DNA of 64,000 nt from Microbulbifer aggregans (GCF_020524005.1 NZ_JAIVKK010000004.1:62001-126000); one strand, 5' to 3'. Counted from the stretch's first letter, positions 30,201 through 41,587 are shown. The notes: generated from the sequence alone by a model not told the origin. Program-made: numbers and translations.

Positions 30201-30270
30201 GGGTGTAGTTCAGCATCAAAACGATGGCGGTGTTATTGGCACGACGAAGTTAGTGATTAATGCCCGCTAA
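27259..30270 (+). CDS. Large secreted subtilisin-family serine protease
   Basis: The 1003-residue protein has a signal peptide (about 1-25, ending SFA), an I9-type propeptide (IYIVQLADKPL to VLGVWEDE, about 40-145) and an S8 catalytic domain. The triad is D in VVGVIDTGIHPEHPS (about 179), H in DGHGTHTATTAAG (about 272) and S in GTSMASPHVAG (about 597). A protease-associated insert lies near residues 430-530. It is followed by a subtilase-type fibronectin III domain (QTVTRRVTNVDK) and an Asp-rich C-terminal region (about 810-980). The architecture resembles cucumisin-like subtilases. No GlyGly-CTERM tail is present. It probably degrades extracellular protein. Confidence 0.93.
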   Translation: MKFSRPHQVFSGILAGLLFSTSSFADDMTALPQAVKKERKIYIVQLADKPLIGYEGAISGLAATKPATTQGGKRQRLDFSASNIKNYAAFLAERRSEALDAVPGASKVYDYDVAFNGFAAQMTDKQAELLRNRKDVLGVWEDELLKPQTDSTYSYLGLDSTPGPWLLGATGEDVVVGVIDTGIHPEHPSLEDTRTPKRGNRGVPILYGPAPEGFTGTGCDFGNTKVNAADLPFECNNKLLKAQAFSEGFLSRTTLADYEFLSARDADGHGTHTATTAAGNYGVEGTMGGEATGTLSGVAPRARVAVYKVCWDAANPDDSGCPSSDSMKAIDQAVADGVDVINFSVGGSSTLFNGPDDIAFLFAADAGVFVATSAGNSGPGKETIGTPSGVPWITAVGATEDNASFATGLEVSAPAELAGTLEGLEGSGPVRLADAGTITGSVVTAEPLHGCEPLTNSAEMEGNIALIIRGACSFTIKYNNAAAAGARAIVVYNDGNGPDRMDPITMSVQQATIPGIMIGHTGGAALASVDGTAGMLSPEIQISRDNRIAGFSSRGANMGAPDIIKPDIAAPGVGILAGISPVGNGEIFGKLSGTSMASPHVAGLMALLKQVHPEWTPAMARSALMTTARQNMKETFGEAVADPFDIGAGMVQPANAFFPGLVYDAGIADYIAFTCGAENQPQIFSSGTCAAVQDMGYSIDSSDLNLPSIGIAALLGSQTVTRRVTNVDKGTHWYWAEVEAPSGILVEVSPRILRLAGGETATFEVTFTATADAVMDEWAFGALSWSQGLRKVRSPLAIRPIPLSAPDTVEGIGTSGIVNIPLIFGYEGSYFSAIDGLSTGTPILGSVEDRENVEILVEIPEGTSFASFALFDEDVGAGNGSDDLDLLVSGPASAGYPDVGFSGTVTSNENVDLVQPVPGEYKVTVIDYASAEGTTPFTLFKFYVDSDNGNTQLTGPTTTSVGATENLQVEWRDLPAGTRALGVVQHQNDGGVIGTTKLVINAR

Positions 30271-30573
30271 GGGATTAGCGCGTATTCAACGAAAGCCGAC
30301 AATTTTGTCGTAGCCCGCACCAAAGGTCCGCTGCCACATACAGCGGGCCTTTTTTATTTTCCCGCGCTCTGTTCCTGTAGCGACTGCATTTTGTTTCTAC
30401 CCTATTTCGATCTGGTGACGTTCGTGCCTCGCCACATTCGATAATCCCCCATGTACGGCTTCAACTATGGTTGGCTTAGCCCGCCGTGAAAGGCACACGG
30501 TAAATGAGCGCTTGTCATCTGTCCGTTTGAAAACAACAATGGCGCCCCGCCAGACCTACCAGAGGTATAGCCC
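30271..30573. other. 303-base gap with terminator, then rlmI leader
   Basis: The first 90 bases hold the subtilase terminator. The rest has no coding frame of note and should carry the promoter of the downstream methyltransferase gene; no convincing -35/-10 pair was identified. Confidence 0.4.
30313..30360 (+). terminator. Terminator of the subtilase gene
   Basis: GCCCGC (30313-30318) pairs with GCGGGC (30343-30348), followed by TTTTTTATTTT. Confidence 0.75.
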
Positions 30574-31764
30574 GTGCAACAACTCATTCTTAACCCCCGC
30601 GCCGAACGCCGCCTGAAACTCGGGCACCTGTGGATTTTCAGCAATGAAGTGGATACCAAGCAGACACCACTCAAAGGACTGGAACCCGGCAGCCAGTGCG
30701 AAATCCTCGACAGCAAAGGCAAGAGTCTCGGCTATGCACTAGTGAATCCCAACCAGCTGATCTGCGGTCGATTGGTATCCCGCAAGGGGCCATTCACAAC
30801 TACGCAATTAAAGAAGCGCCTGGAAAACGCGCTCGCGCTGCGTACACGCTATTTTGATCACCCCAGTTATCGCATGGTTTACGGTGATTCTGATGGTCTG
30901 CCCGGATTGGTAGTGGATCGCTTTGGTGATTACCTGGTGGTACAGGTGAGTAGCTGGGGCATGGAGCGCTTGCTGCCAGACATCGTCGATGCGCTGGTGG
31001 GGCTGGTGAAGCCGAAGGGTGTCTTGCTGCGCAACGACCACCAGGGACGCAAAGTCGAAGAGTTGCCCGAGATGTGCGAAGTCGCCCATGGCGAAGTGCC
31101 CAAGATGGTGCCTTTCCAGGAGAACGGCGTACCGTTGCTGGCACCGGTATACGAGGGTCAGAAGACGGGGTGGTTCTATGACCATCGCGAGAATCGCGCG
31201 CGGCTGAATCAGTGGGTTAGTGGGTTGCGGGTTCTGGATCTCTTTTCTTACGCTGGCGGCTGGGGTGTGCAAGCACTTGCTAACGGCGCAAAGGAAGTGA
31301 CCTGTGTCGATGTGTCAGCCCAGGCGCTGGACTGGTGTGAAGAGAACGCGGCACTGAATCAGCGCAAAGACGATCTGGTGACCATTCAGGGCAAAGCGAT
31401 CGATGCGATGAAAGAGCTGATTACCGCGGGTGAGCGCTACGACGTCATTGTTCTCGATCCTCCGGCGTTCATCAAACGCCGCAAGGATCAGAAGTCCGGT
31501 GAGGCGGCCTACCGCCATATCAATGAACTCGGACTGCGCCTGCTGGAGAAGAACGGGTTACTGGTAAGCGCCTCCTGCTCCATGCACCTGGAATCCGATA
31601 CCTTGCTGGAAATTCTGCGCGGCGCCGGGCGTCACCTGGATAAATCCATCAATATTATCGGCAGCGGCGGCCAGGGTGCAGATCACCCGGTACATCCATC
31701 CATCCCGGAGACCCGCTACCTGAAAGCCCATTTCGTGCATCTCGCCGCAGGCAACAGCCTGTAA
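30574..31764 (+). CDS. rlmI: Class I SAM-dependent rRNA methyltransferase, RlmI-like
   Basis: The 396-residue protein starts at GTG 30574. An N-terminal PUA domain (LNPRAERRLKLGHLWIFSNEV, about 1-75) precedes an extended Rossmann methyltransferase with LDLFSYAGGWGVQALANGAKEVTCVDVS (SAM site) and the catalytic VLDPPAFIKRRKD. RlmI methylates C1962 of 23S rRNA in E. coli. The fused PUA and motif order support this assignment, but related proteins with other targets exist. Confidence 0.85.
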   Translation: MQQLILNPRAERRLKLGHLWIFSNEVDTKQTPLKGLEPGSQCEILDSKGKSLGYALVNPNQLICGRLVSRKGPFTTTQLKKRLENALALRTRYFDHPSYRMVYGDSDGLPGLVVDRFGDYLVVQVSSWGMERLLPDIVDALVGLVKPKGVLLRNDHQGRKVEELPEMCEVAHGEVPKMVPFQENGVPLLAPVYEGQKTGWFYDHRENRARLNQWVSGLRVLDLFSYAGGWGVQALANGAKEVTCVDVSAQALDWCEENAALNQRKDDLVTIQGKAIDAMKELITAGERYDVIVLDPPAFIKRRKDQKSGEAAYRHINELGLRLLEKNGLLVSASCSMHLESDTLLEILRGAGRHLDKSINIIGSGGQGADHPVHPSIPETRYLKAHFVHLAAGNSL

Positions 31765-31803
31765 CTGGCGGGCATAGTTTGCAACGAGCCTGTTCAGGCG
31801 CAC

Positions 31804-31835
31804 AAAAAAAACCCCGGTTCGACCGGGGTTTTTTT
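31804..31835. terminator. Bidirectional terminator between rlmI-like and TonB receptor genes
   Basis: AACCCCGG-ttcga-CCGGGGTT is flanked by seven A on the left and seven T on the right. It can therefore terminate both convergent transcripts. Confidence 0.92.
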
Positions 31836-31854
31836 GTTCAGGATTTGGGGCTCT

Positions 31855-34017
31855 TCAGAAGGTGAACCTGACCCCGAGCGCAGCGGTGCGGGGACGGTTT
31901 GCGCGAGCACCGTCGGGAGCGCGGTTGATGATTGCCTGGTCGTCCAGCAAATTGTCCACTTTCAGATAGCCAGTCATATCTTGGCTGAAGTCGTAGTGCG
32001 CAGCCGCATCCACAACCCAGAGCGATTCGGTGTAATCGAAGCCATCGGTGTCACCGCGATTACAGCTGTTATTTACACACATCTCATCCTGATAGGCCGC
32101 AGTCAGGTTGAGTCGCCAGGCCGCGCCGCTATCAATACCCGTGGTGACCGCAAATACGTTTTCCGGCAGATAGGCAAAATTGTCGCCGGCCAAAAGATCG
32201 CCCGCATCACTGTTGCGGGTAATCTCGGCTTCGGTCCAGGTATAAGTGGCGGTCAGTGGTACGATCCAGCCGCCGGTCAACTGCCACTGGGTTCCCAGTG
32301 ATGCTTCCAGCCCCCGTATTTCAGACTCACCCAACTGAAAGCTACCGGTATCCTCGCCGTTTGGGCATGGAACCGCGATTGAGCAATTCTGGATCGTGTT
32401 TTCGTAGTCGCTATAGAACGCGATGATTTCCCCATGCATATCGCCGGAGGAGAAGCGCGCACCCCACTCGTAGTTGGTGGATAACTCGGCTCCAGTGCCG
32501 TCATCGGCCCCGGCACCCGGAGGAGCAAAGCCGCGATGGACACCGGCCAGCAGCGCCCATTGCTCATTGGCGTCATATACCAGACCCAGGCCAGGCAGCC
32601 ATTCATCTAACTGATTGGCTTTACTGCTGCCCTTCTCGTTGCGCGCCAGATCGTCATACCGTTGCTGGGCGGTTTCCACATCCTCGTAGCGAAGTACCGC
32701 AGTCAACCCCAGTTTTTCGGTCAGCTGTATCTGGTCATAGACAAACAGGGAGTTGGCCGTGGCGTCCTCAACCCGGTTATTACTCGAACTCGGCTCGGCA
32801 ACCTCCTCGAATACCAGCGAGGCATTTACCTGGCGATAGTTTTCGGTGGGTTGGAAACGATCCACTTCATCCCAGTGGCGGCGCACACCGACTTCGAGTT
32901 TGTGCTCCACGTCACCAGCTTCCACAAGTAAGTGAGCATTCACTTGCACGCCGCGAGCGGTGTAATTGCGGTCATTGTGCTTGATGCCGAAGTCGTAATC
33001 CGCGTCTCCATCGAGGACGGACTGGGCGAAGCTATCGCCGTTGTTGGCATCATCGATCAAGCCACCCAGGCTGACTTTGAACCAGTCCCGCTTGAACTTG
33101 TTGTAATAGGCTTGGGTGCTAATGCTGAAGTTATTCGACAGCGCGATAGTGTGATTGAGCTGCACAGTGCTGTGGCGGTTTTGCATTTCATCCAGTCCAC
33201 TGATGCCATAACGGCGGTTTGGATCGGCCGCAAAGTCTGCATCGGTAAGACCCAGATAGCTCATGCCGGACGCTTCCTCAGAGTACTGGAGCTTGATATC
33301 CAGCTGTTGCCCATAGGTTGCCTCAGCCGCAGATTTCAGGCGCCCCTTGACCAGGTAATCCTCTTTGCTGATATCCGCACTACCGGCCCCGTCAATCTCG
33401 CGAAAACCATCGGCGCGCTGTTGATGGGTCTCAACCAGCCAACCGGTTGTTTCGGTCCCGCTGCCGTAATAGGTGTGCAGGCGATTTTCGCCATATTGAC
33501 CAGCTTCCAGCTGTACATGTCCAGCGGTGCCATCCGGAATCCGGGTGGTAAGCATGTTTACCGCACCGCCCACAGTAAATGGGCCGTACTTCAGCGTAGT
33601 CGGGCCCTTCAGCACTTCGATCTGTTCCAGGCGGCCAGCGGTCGGGAAATAATAAGCTTCCGGTCCAGAGTATGGCGCGGGGGCCACAAGCACACCGTCT
33701 TCCATCAGTGAGATTTTGCCGGAACGTCCCCCATCAGCGCCGCGGATGCCAATGTTCGGACGCAGGCCATAGCCATCCTCCTCCCGCAAATAGACGCCGG
33801 GAACAGCCCTCAGCATGCGATTGATATCCACAAATTCGAACGCCTCCAGATCCTCTGGAGTGACGCGATGGGCGGAGCCTGGGAGCGTTTTTAGCTGTTC
33901 TGTATTTCCCAGTACGGAAACGGTTTCTATTACCTCCTGTTCAGCGGCGACGGTGGCAGCTGAAGCCAGTGTGGCACTGAGAGCAAAAGCCAGGGGGTTC
34001 AGGATAAAACGGCGCAT
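31855..34017 (-). CDS. TonB-dependent outer-membrane receptor, probably iron-chelate uptake
   Basis: The 720-residue protein has a signal peptide (ending VAAE), a TonB box-like ETVSVLG, a plug domain (LPGSAHRVTPEDLEAFEFVDINRMLRAVPGVYLREEDGYGLRPNIGIRG, EQIEVLKGPTTLKYGPFTVGGAVNMLT) and a long 22-strand barrel ending in RTAALGVRFTF with a terminal phenylalanine. The plug resembles FecA-type receptors. A Fur box precedes it, so it is likely repressed by iron. There is no adjacent siderophore operon in view. The ligand is not known. Confidence 0.9.
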   Translation of the reverse strand: MRRFILNPLAFALSATLASAATVAAEQEVIETVSVLGNTEQLKTLPGSAHRVTPEDLEAFEFVDINRMLRAVPGVYLREEDGYGLRPNIGIRGADGGRSGKISLMEDGVLVAPAPYSGPEAYYFPTAGRLEQIEVLKGPTTLKYGPFTVGGAVNMLTTRIPDGTAGHVQLEAGQYGENRLHTYYGSGTETTGWLVETHQQRADGFREIDGAGSADISKEDYLVKGRLKSAAEATYGQQLDIKLQYSEEASGMSYLGLTDADFAADPNRRYGISGLDEMQNRHSTVQLNHTIALSNNFSISTQAYYNKFKRDWFKVSLGGLIDDANNGDSFAQSVLDGDADYDFGIKHNDRNYTARGVQVNAHLLVEAGDVEHKLEVGVRRHWDEVDRFQPTENYRQVNASLVFEEVAEPSSSNNRVEDATANSLFVYDQIQLTEKLGLTAVLRYEDVETAQQRYDDLARNEKGSSKANQLDEWLPGLGLVYDANEQWALLAGVHRGFAPPGAGADDGTGAELSTNYEWGARFSSGDMHGEIIAFYSDYENTIQNCSIAVPCPNGEDTGSFQLGESEIRGLEASLGTQWQLTGGWIVPLTATYTWTEAEITRNSDAGDLLAGDNFAYLPENVFAVTTGIDSGAAWRLNLTAAYQDEMCVNNSCNRGDTDGFDYTESLWVVDAAAHYDFSQDMTGYLKVDNLLDDQAIINRAPDGARANRPRTAALGVRFTF

Positions 34018-34056
34018 GGCAGCAAAGTCCTTATGTTTTCTATCATCATCGTAATT

Positions 34057-34075
34057 ATTAATGAGAACGATTATA
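34057..34075. promoter_or_regulatory. Fur box
   Basis: ATTAATGAGAACGATTATA fits the AATGAGAA/NATT core of the Fur consensus. It lies 40 bases before the TonB-receptor start, as expected for an iron-repressed promoter. Confidence 0.7.
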
Positions 34076-34201
34076 TTTTTTTATAACAAAGGTGTCACGA
34101 TATAGGCGGGGATTTTCGCGCCGTCGCTGATAACTCGTTTGGCAGTGTGGGATTGCGAGATTAGGATTTGGCGTTACATCTTCGGCCCAAACGGAGAGTG
34201 C

Positions 34202-34678
34202 ATGTTAAGACCGCTTCAGGAATCTGATGTAAAGAGACTGCTTCAACTCTGGTTTCATTTGGCCTGTACCAGCCACCCCAGCCTGCCCCTGGGTTTCTGG
34301 CGCAAGGAGCGTCAGACGCTGAAACGGCAGTTGTTGGGTGTACAAATCCCGGCGCTCGGGAGAGTGGCACGGCAAAAAGCGGTGACCCATTGGGTATATA
34401 CGCTACCAGGGTCTAGCCGGGCGGAAGGCTTGGTAACCGTTACTAATGAAGGTTTGATCCACACCATTTTCGTATCGCCGGCGGCCCAGCGCCGTGGTAT
34501 TGGTAGTGCACTGATCACCCAAGCGAAATTTGGCAAGCTGAAGCTTGAGGCCTCGGTGCTGGAGGAAAATCTAGGGGGGCGCTACTTTTTGCAGCAGCAC
34601 GGTTTCGTGGAAACCTCGCGGCGCTTCTCCGTAGCGGCCAACCAGGAGGAGCTGGTGATGAGCTGTCGAGTGGCGTAG
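34202..34678 (+). CDS. GNAT-family N-acetyltransferase
   Basis: The 158-residue protein starts at ATG 34202 behind CGGAGAG. The acetyl-CoA-binding motif IHTIFVSPAAQRRGIGSALIT (around residues 90-110) is typical of GNAT enzymes; FLQQHGFVETSRRF is the usual C-terminal motif. The acetyl acceptor is unknown. It is divergent from the TonB receptor and convergent with gyrB. Confidence 0.85.
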   Translation: MLRPLQESDVKRLLQLWFHLACTSHPSLPLGFWRKERQTLKRQLLGVQIPALGRVARQKAVTHWVYTLPGSSRAEGLVTVTNEGLIHTIFVSPAAQRRGIGSALITQAKFGKLKLEASVLEENLGGRYFLQQHGFVETSRRFSVAANQEELVMSCRVA

Positions 34679-34753
34679 TTAGTCCAGGTCGCGAAAGGTT
34701 CGTTGCTGAGATCGGATGGTATACCGCTCGCTGCTAGGATGACTGTGGCCAAC

Positions 34754-34802
34754 AAAAAAGCCCCGCGGAAGCCGGCCTGTAGTGCCGGTTCGTGCGGGGC
34801 TT
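34754..34802 (-). terminator. gyrB terminator
   Basis: On the minus strand AAGCCCCGC pairs with GCGGGGCTT, with an inner AACCGGC/GCCGGCT stem, then TTTTTTG. The hairpin can also form for the rightward GNAT gene. Confidence 0.85.
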
Positions 34803-34833
34803 GTTCAGGGAAGGATAACCCTTTGGCCGGTGC

Positions 34834-37266
<2,433 letters not shown>

Positions 37267-37301
37267 TCAATGCCAGCCTTCAGGGCCAGGCGATTTCAAA
37301 C

Positions 37302-38402
37302 CTAAAAATTTTGTTCAATCGGATCTATCTGCCCATGTTCCACGTGGAACATAGTGGGTGTATTCCAAGGGGCCGCCAACTTTAACCAGGGTTCAGCTGT
37401 GGCGGCCGCGTCAATCCCCGTCACAAAAACCTGTTCAGCACACTCGCTTACCCAATGCGCAAACAGCCGCTGATTGGCTTCATCCAGTTCGGACGGAAGA
37501 TCATCCACCAGGAACACCGGCCGACACCTCACACCGATAACATCAGCCATAGCCGTGCGCAGTGCACATACCAGCATCTTTTGCTGGCCTCGTGATAGCA
37601 CCGCATCGGCGGATTGACCATTTACGCTAAACCTTAAATCTGCCCGGTGGGGTCCAACGCGGCTGAACCCCTGCGCGAGATCCGACTCTCTGGACTCCGC
37701 CAATGCTTCTTCGAAGGAAATCCCCTTCTTCCAGCCACTGCGATACTTAAGCTCCAATGCTCCGAATACATCCCTGGGTAACGACTCAACGCGCACGAAA
37801 AAGTGACGTTTTAAATCTTCAAATACTCGCTGCCTCAAGGTGTCTACAAGCGCGGCAGTCTGTATCAGTTGCTGTTCCCAGGGAGCGAGCAAATTGATGT
37901 CGATTTTACCACGTCGAAGCAATGCATTCCGCTGGCGAAGTGCAATTTGATAGGCTTTCCAATGCACCGCAAACAAATGTTCCACGTGGAACACAGTCCA
38001 GTCGAGCAACTGCCTCCTTACCGCGGGTCCGCCGTCCAGAGCAGCAAAGCTTTCGCTATTAATTACCTGAAGAGGAAGGAGCGCCGCCAGTTGCGAGCTC
38101 GCTTCAGCGGGATTTTGATTGATCCGAATTCGCCCCTTCCCGTCCCGTAACTTTTCAATTCCCAAACTTGCGCCCCCGGCAAGCTTTCCAAATACAGCCA
38201 GCGCGCTCTCATCATATTGAATGACCGACTGACTCTGTCGAGATCGAAACGAACGCCCGGTACCCAGCATATGGATCGCCTCAAGCACGGAAGTCTTACC
38301 GCTTCCGTTAACCCCAACAAAAAGGTTCACCCCGGCGCCAAACTCTATATCTGCGGACGCAATATTCCGAAAACGGGAGACCGCGAGGCGTCTAAGTGAC
38401 AA
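37302..38402 (-). CDS. recF: Recombination mediator RecF
   Basis: The 366-residue SMC-like ATPase shows SLRRLAVSRFRNI, Walker A GVNGSGKTSVLEAI, the signature LSRGQQKML and Walker B VFLVDDLPSELDEAN. It loads RecA at gaps. The TTG at 38402 follows CGGAGTAG and gives an N-terminus like E. coli RecF (MSLTRLLIRDFRNI); an upstream ATG at 38486 would have to be translated through a terminator hairpin. The sequence contains two parS sites. Confidence 0.95.
   Translation of the reverse strand: MSLRRLAVSRFRNIASADIEFGAGVNLFVGVNGSGKTSVLEAIHMLGTGRSFRSRQSQSVIQYDESALAVFGKLAGGASLGIEKLRDGKGRIRINQNPAEASSQLAALLPLQVINSESFAALDGGPAVRRQLLDWTVFHVEHLFAVHWKAYQIALRQRNALLRRGKIDINLLAPWEQQLIQTAALVDTLRQRVFEDLKRHFFVRVESLPRDVFGALELKYRSGWKKGISFEEALAESRESDLAQGFSRVGPHRADLRFSVNGQSADAVLSRGQQKMLVCALRTAMADVIGVRCRPVFLVDDLPSELDEANQRLFAHWVSECAEQVFVTGIDAAATAEPWLKLAAPWNTPTMFHVEHGQIDPIEQNF
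37336..37351. promoter_or_regulatory. parS site 1
   Basis: TGTTCCACGTGGAACA is a perfect 16-bp palindrome matching the parS sequence recognised by chromosomal ParB. It falls near the recF 3' end, encoding the FHVEH peptide. Confidence 0.93.
37978..37993. promoter_or_regulatory. parS site 2
   Basis: A second exact TGTTCCACGTGGAACA lies 642 bp from the first, also in recF and in the same codon frame (FHVEH). ParB is encoded about 13 kb away. Confidence 0.93.
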
Positions 38403-38447
38403 ATCAACTACTCCGGGCTGTTGGGAAAAAAAAGCAGGTTCACTACG

Positions 38448-38480
38448 AAAAAGCCGCGAATCCCTGAGAATTCGCGGCTT
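38448..38480 (-). terminator. Terminator between dnaN and recF
   Basis: On the minus strand AAGCCGCGAAT-tctcaggg-ATTCGCGGCTT is followed by TTTTT. It lies between the dnaN stop and the recF TTG start and would separate or attenuate recF-gyrB transcription from dnaN. Confidence 0.82.
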
Positions 38481-38518
38481 CAACAATACAAACCAAAGTA
38501 CTGAGCGGCTATCTACTA

Positions 38519-39628
38519 TTACAGCCGCATCGGCATAATCACGTAGAGCGCATCGCCATTTTCAGGCTGCTGCAACAGCGCACTGCTGTTGGAATCACCC
38601 AAACCAATACGAATCTGATCACTGTGGATCGCTGCGGTCACATCGAGTAGATACCCGACATTAAAGCCGATTTCCAGCTGCTCGCCGTGGTAGTCCACCA
38701 TCAGCTCTTCTTCCGCTTCTTCCTGCTCCGGGTTGTTCGCCACAATCTGCAGCAACCCCTGGGAAAGTTGCAGGCGTACACCTCGATATTTCTCATTGGA
38801 AAGAATCGCAGCCCGCTGGAAAGCCTGGCGCAGAGACAGGCGATCCGCAAACACCTCTTTACCGGAAGCCCTAGGCAGAACACGCTCGTAATCAGGGAAT
38901 TTCCCGTCTACGAGTTTGGACGTAAAAGTGTACTGCCCACTGTGTACACGAATGTGATTGTTGCCCAGGACGATATCCGCGCTATTGTCCGTATCCTCAA
39001 GCAAACGTGCGAGCTCCAGAACGCCCTTCCGGGGCACGATCGCCTGCACCGGTGCTTCCACATTCAACCCGGGCGCATCGCGATCACACAGCGCCAGACG
39101 GTGGCCATCAGTGGCTACCGCACGCAGCTGCTGCGGACGGCACTCCAACAGCAGTCCGTTCAGATAATAGCGTACGTCCTGCTGGGCCATGGCGAAGCTG
39201 GTGGCTTCAATCAAGCGGCGAATTTCGCGCTGGGAAATACTGAAGCGGCTTTGCGCGCTGGTCTCTTCCTGGTTCGGAAAATCACTGGCCGGCAAGGTAG
39301 AAAGCTGAAAGCGACTACGACCACTACGCAGCACCAGTCGATCACCATCGCGCTCAAACTTGAGGGCGGCGCCATCAGGCAGTGAGCGGCAGATATCCAG
39401 CAATTTACGGGCAGGCACGGTAACCTCCCCTTCCATTTCCACCGGCGCTTCGAGGGTCAGACGACCAACAATTTCCACCTCGAGGTCCGTACCGGTCAGA
39501 GCGAGCTCCTGCCCCTGTAGCTGCACTAGAACGTTTGCCAGCACCGGCAGGGTTTGACGCTTCTCGACAACGCCAGCCACCAATTGCAGCGGCTTTAACA
39601 GGGCATCACGGCTAACGCTAAATTTCAT
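38519..39628 (-). CDS. dnaN: DNA polymerase III beta sliding clamp
   Basis: The 369-residue protein opens with MKFSVSRDALLKPLQLVAGVVE and has three topologically alike domains, ending in ALYVIMPMRL, the family C-terminus. It encircles DNA and tethers the replicative polymerase. It lies 109 bases after dnaA. Confidence 0.99.
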   Translation of the reverse strand: MKFSVSRDALLKPLQLVAGVVEKRQTLPVLANVLVQLQGQELALTGTDLEVEIVGRLTLEAPVEMEGEVTVPARKLLDICRSLPDGAALKFERDGDRLVLRSGRSRFQLSTLPASDFPNQEETSAQSRFSISQREIRRLIEATSFAMAQQDVRYYLNGLLLECRPQQLRAVATDGHRLALCDRDAPGLNVEAPVQAIVPRKGVLELARLLEDTDNSADIVLGNNHIRVHSGQYTFTSKLVDGKFPDYERVLPRASGKEVFADRLSLRQAFQRAAILSNEKYRGVRLQLSQGLLQIVANNPEQEEAEEELMVDYHGEQLEIGFNVGYLLDVTAAIHSDQIRIGLGDSNSSALLQQPENGDALYVIMPMRL

Positions 39629-39737
39629 ATTCTTGCCTTGATCCAGTCATTTTGCTGTTGTTACCGCGGCACATCACGTGCAAACCGCCATGCCGGGCAT
39701 TCTTGTAATTTAAAAGATTCTTATTGTTCGTTCGCCA

Positions 39738-41372
39738 TCACGTCGTCAGAGAGCGCGTCAGCAAACGAACATCTTCTCGGATATCACCATCCGACTCCTG
39801 CAACTCGCGAATTTTGCGACAAGCGTGCAACACGGTCGTATGGTCCCGACCACCAAATGCATCGCCAATTTCCGGCAAGCTGTGGTTGGTCAGCTCTTTG
39901 GCGAGTGACATGGCCACCTGGCGCGGACGGGCAACCGAACGACTGCGACGCTTGGAGAGCAAATCTGCGACCTTAATTTTGTAATACTCAGCAACAACAC
40001 GCTGAATATTATCAATACTGACCAGCCGATCCTGTAGTGCCAGCAAGTCTTTAAGGGCTTCACGCACCAGAATATCGTCAATGGGACGCCCGGTGAACTG
40101 TGCATTAGCGATCACGCGACGCAGGGCGCCCTCAAGCTCTCGCACATTGGACCGAATGCGCTGGGCGATAAAGAATGCAGAGTCGTGCGGCAGGTCTACC
40201 CCAACCTGCTCCGCCTTCTTCATCAGAATCGCTACGCGTGTTTCCAGTTCCGGCGGCTCAACAGCCACCGTCAGGCCCCAACCAAAACGAGACTTGAGGC
40301 GCTCCTCAAGACCGTCGATCTCCTTGGGGTAACGATCGCAGGTCAGAATAATCTGCTGCCCGCCTTCCAGCAGTGCATTGAAGGTATGAAAGAACTCTTC
40401 CTGAGAGCGCTCTTTACCCGCAAAGAACTGAATATCGTCAATCAACAGCGCATCGACTGAGCGATAGTAGCGCTTGAAGTCACTGATGGCATTCAGCTGC
40501 AGGGCTTTGACCATATCCGCCACAAAGCGCTCGGAGTGCAGATACACCACTTTTGCATTGGGATTGCGCTGCACCAGCGCGTTACCGACCGCATGCATCA
40601 AGTGCGTCTTACCGAGACCGACACCGCCGTAAATGAATAGCGGGTTGTACGCGCCACCCGGGTTGTCCGCAATCTGTTGCGCCGCGGCGAGCCCCAGCTG
40701 GTTGGATTTACCCTCAACGAAAGACGCAAAAGTGAACCCATTGTTGAGTGCGCTGCCATGCTTGATCGCCCCCTCGACTTCCACTTTACGCGGCGCAGAC
40801 GGCACGGGGGGAACAGGCGCAGCCGGAACCGAACGCTCAACACTGCCGTGACTGCCATGTAAATCCGCAGGCAGGCGCTCAGCCGCCGTCAGCGAATCAG
40901 CACCCGCCTCTTCTGCGACTGCATTATCCAGCAGGCCGTCGCCAGACCCGAATAGCCCAGCCGAAGGAGACGCCCCGCCAAAACGAGCAGGGGCCGGAGG
41001 TGGCGTATTGGCCGGAGTCCGCGCCATACCAAAACTGCCGCCGCCATTTTGAGGGCGCGCGGACGATGCTTCCACAGGGGAATGGGTATCGGACGAGAGA
41101 TTGCGACGAAAACGAGAGGCACGGCGATCCATAGCCACCACCTCAACGTGCAGCGCATGCCCGCCGTTAAACTGCATGGCGAGTTCACGGATACGATCCA
41201 GATACTTGTCGCTCACCCAGTTCAGGATAAAACGGTTAGGCGCGACAAGACGCAGCTCGCCGGCTGCACAATCATCACTGACACGCAAAGGCCGAATCCA
41301 GGTACTGAATTGCTGCGGCGGCAGCTCGTCCTGAAAACAGGCCGAACACTGCTTCCAAACGGAATCAGACAA
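39738..41372 (-). CDS. dnaA: Chromosomal replication initiator DnaA
   Basis: From TTG 41372 the protein has 544 residues and starts with the conserved domain I ([28 protein letters not shown]). Domain II (about 85-210) is long and rich in Pro, Ala and Gly. The AAA+ domain has Walker [10 protein letters not shown] (about 250), Walker [10 protein letters not shown], and the C-terminal DNA-binding signature [17 protein letters not shown] is preceded by GGGGGG. An ATG at 41462 lies on the -10 and is rejected. Confidence 0.97.
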   Translation of the reverse strand: MSDSVWKQCSACFQDELPPQQFSTWIRPLRVSDDCAAGELRLVAPNRFILNWVSDKYLDRIRELAMQFNGGHALHVEVVAMDRRASRFRRNLSSDTHSPVEASSARPQNGGGSFGMARTPANTPPPAPARFGGASPSAGLFGSGDGLLDNAVAEEAGADSLTAAERLPADLHGSHGSVERSVPAAPVPPVPSAPRKVEVEGAIKHGSALNNGFTFASFVEGKSNQLGLAAAQQIADNPGGAYNPLFIYGGVGLGKTHLMHAVGNALVQRNPNAKVVYLHSERFVADMVKALQLNAISDFKRYYRSVDALLIDDIQFFAGKERSQEEFFHTFNALLEGGQQIILTCDRYPKEIDGLEERLKSRFGWGLTVAVEPPELETRVAILMKKAEQVGVDLPHDSAFFIAQRIRSNVRELEGALRRVIANAQFTGRPIDDILVREALKDLLALQDRLVSIDNIQRVVAEYYKIKVADLLSKRRSRSVARPRQVAMSLAKELTNHSLPEIGDAFGGRDHTTVLHACRKIRELQESDGDIREDVRLLTRSLTT

Positions 41373-41448
41373 GGAACCCCCCAAAAACTTGAAATGAGGC
41401 GGAAAAGCACCGGCAGCCTGGCCGGAAATTGCCTCAAAAGAGGTGCGC

Positions 41449-41479
41449 AGTATACAGAGCACGCACGTGGTTATCCACA
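41449..41479 (-). promoter_or_regulatory. dnaA promoter with DnaA box over the -35 region
   Basis: TATACT on the minus strand (41454-41449) is a good -10. The position expected for -35 (41477-41472) lies inside the perfect DnaA box at 41471-41479, suggesting autoregulation. Confidence 0.6.
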
Positions 41480-41578
41480 GTTAAATGCAGACTGGGGAAA
41501 ACTTTACCGATAAAAAACCTTGCCTTTTCAGCCACTTGAACAATGTTTATGCACCCTGAGCGAGCACTGCACCCAAAG

Positions 41579-41587
41579 TTATCCACA
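41579..41587 (+). promoter_or_regulatory. Perfect DnaA box
   Basis: TTATCCACA, the E. coli R1-type sequence, lies about 100 bases from the first box beside dnaA. Confidence 0.85.

Noticed and set aside
38403-38486. N-terminal extension of RecF from ATG 38486
   Set aside because: The extra codons are encoded by a terminator hairpin and do not resemble RecF; the TTG at 38402 gives the conserved N-terminus.
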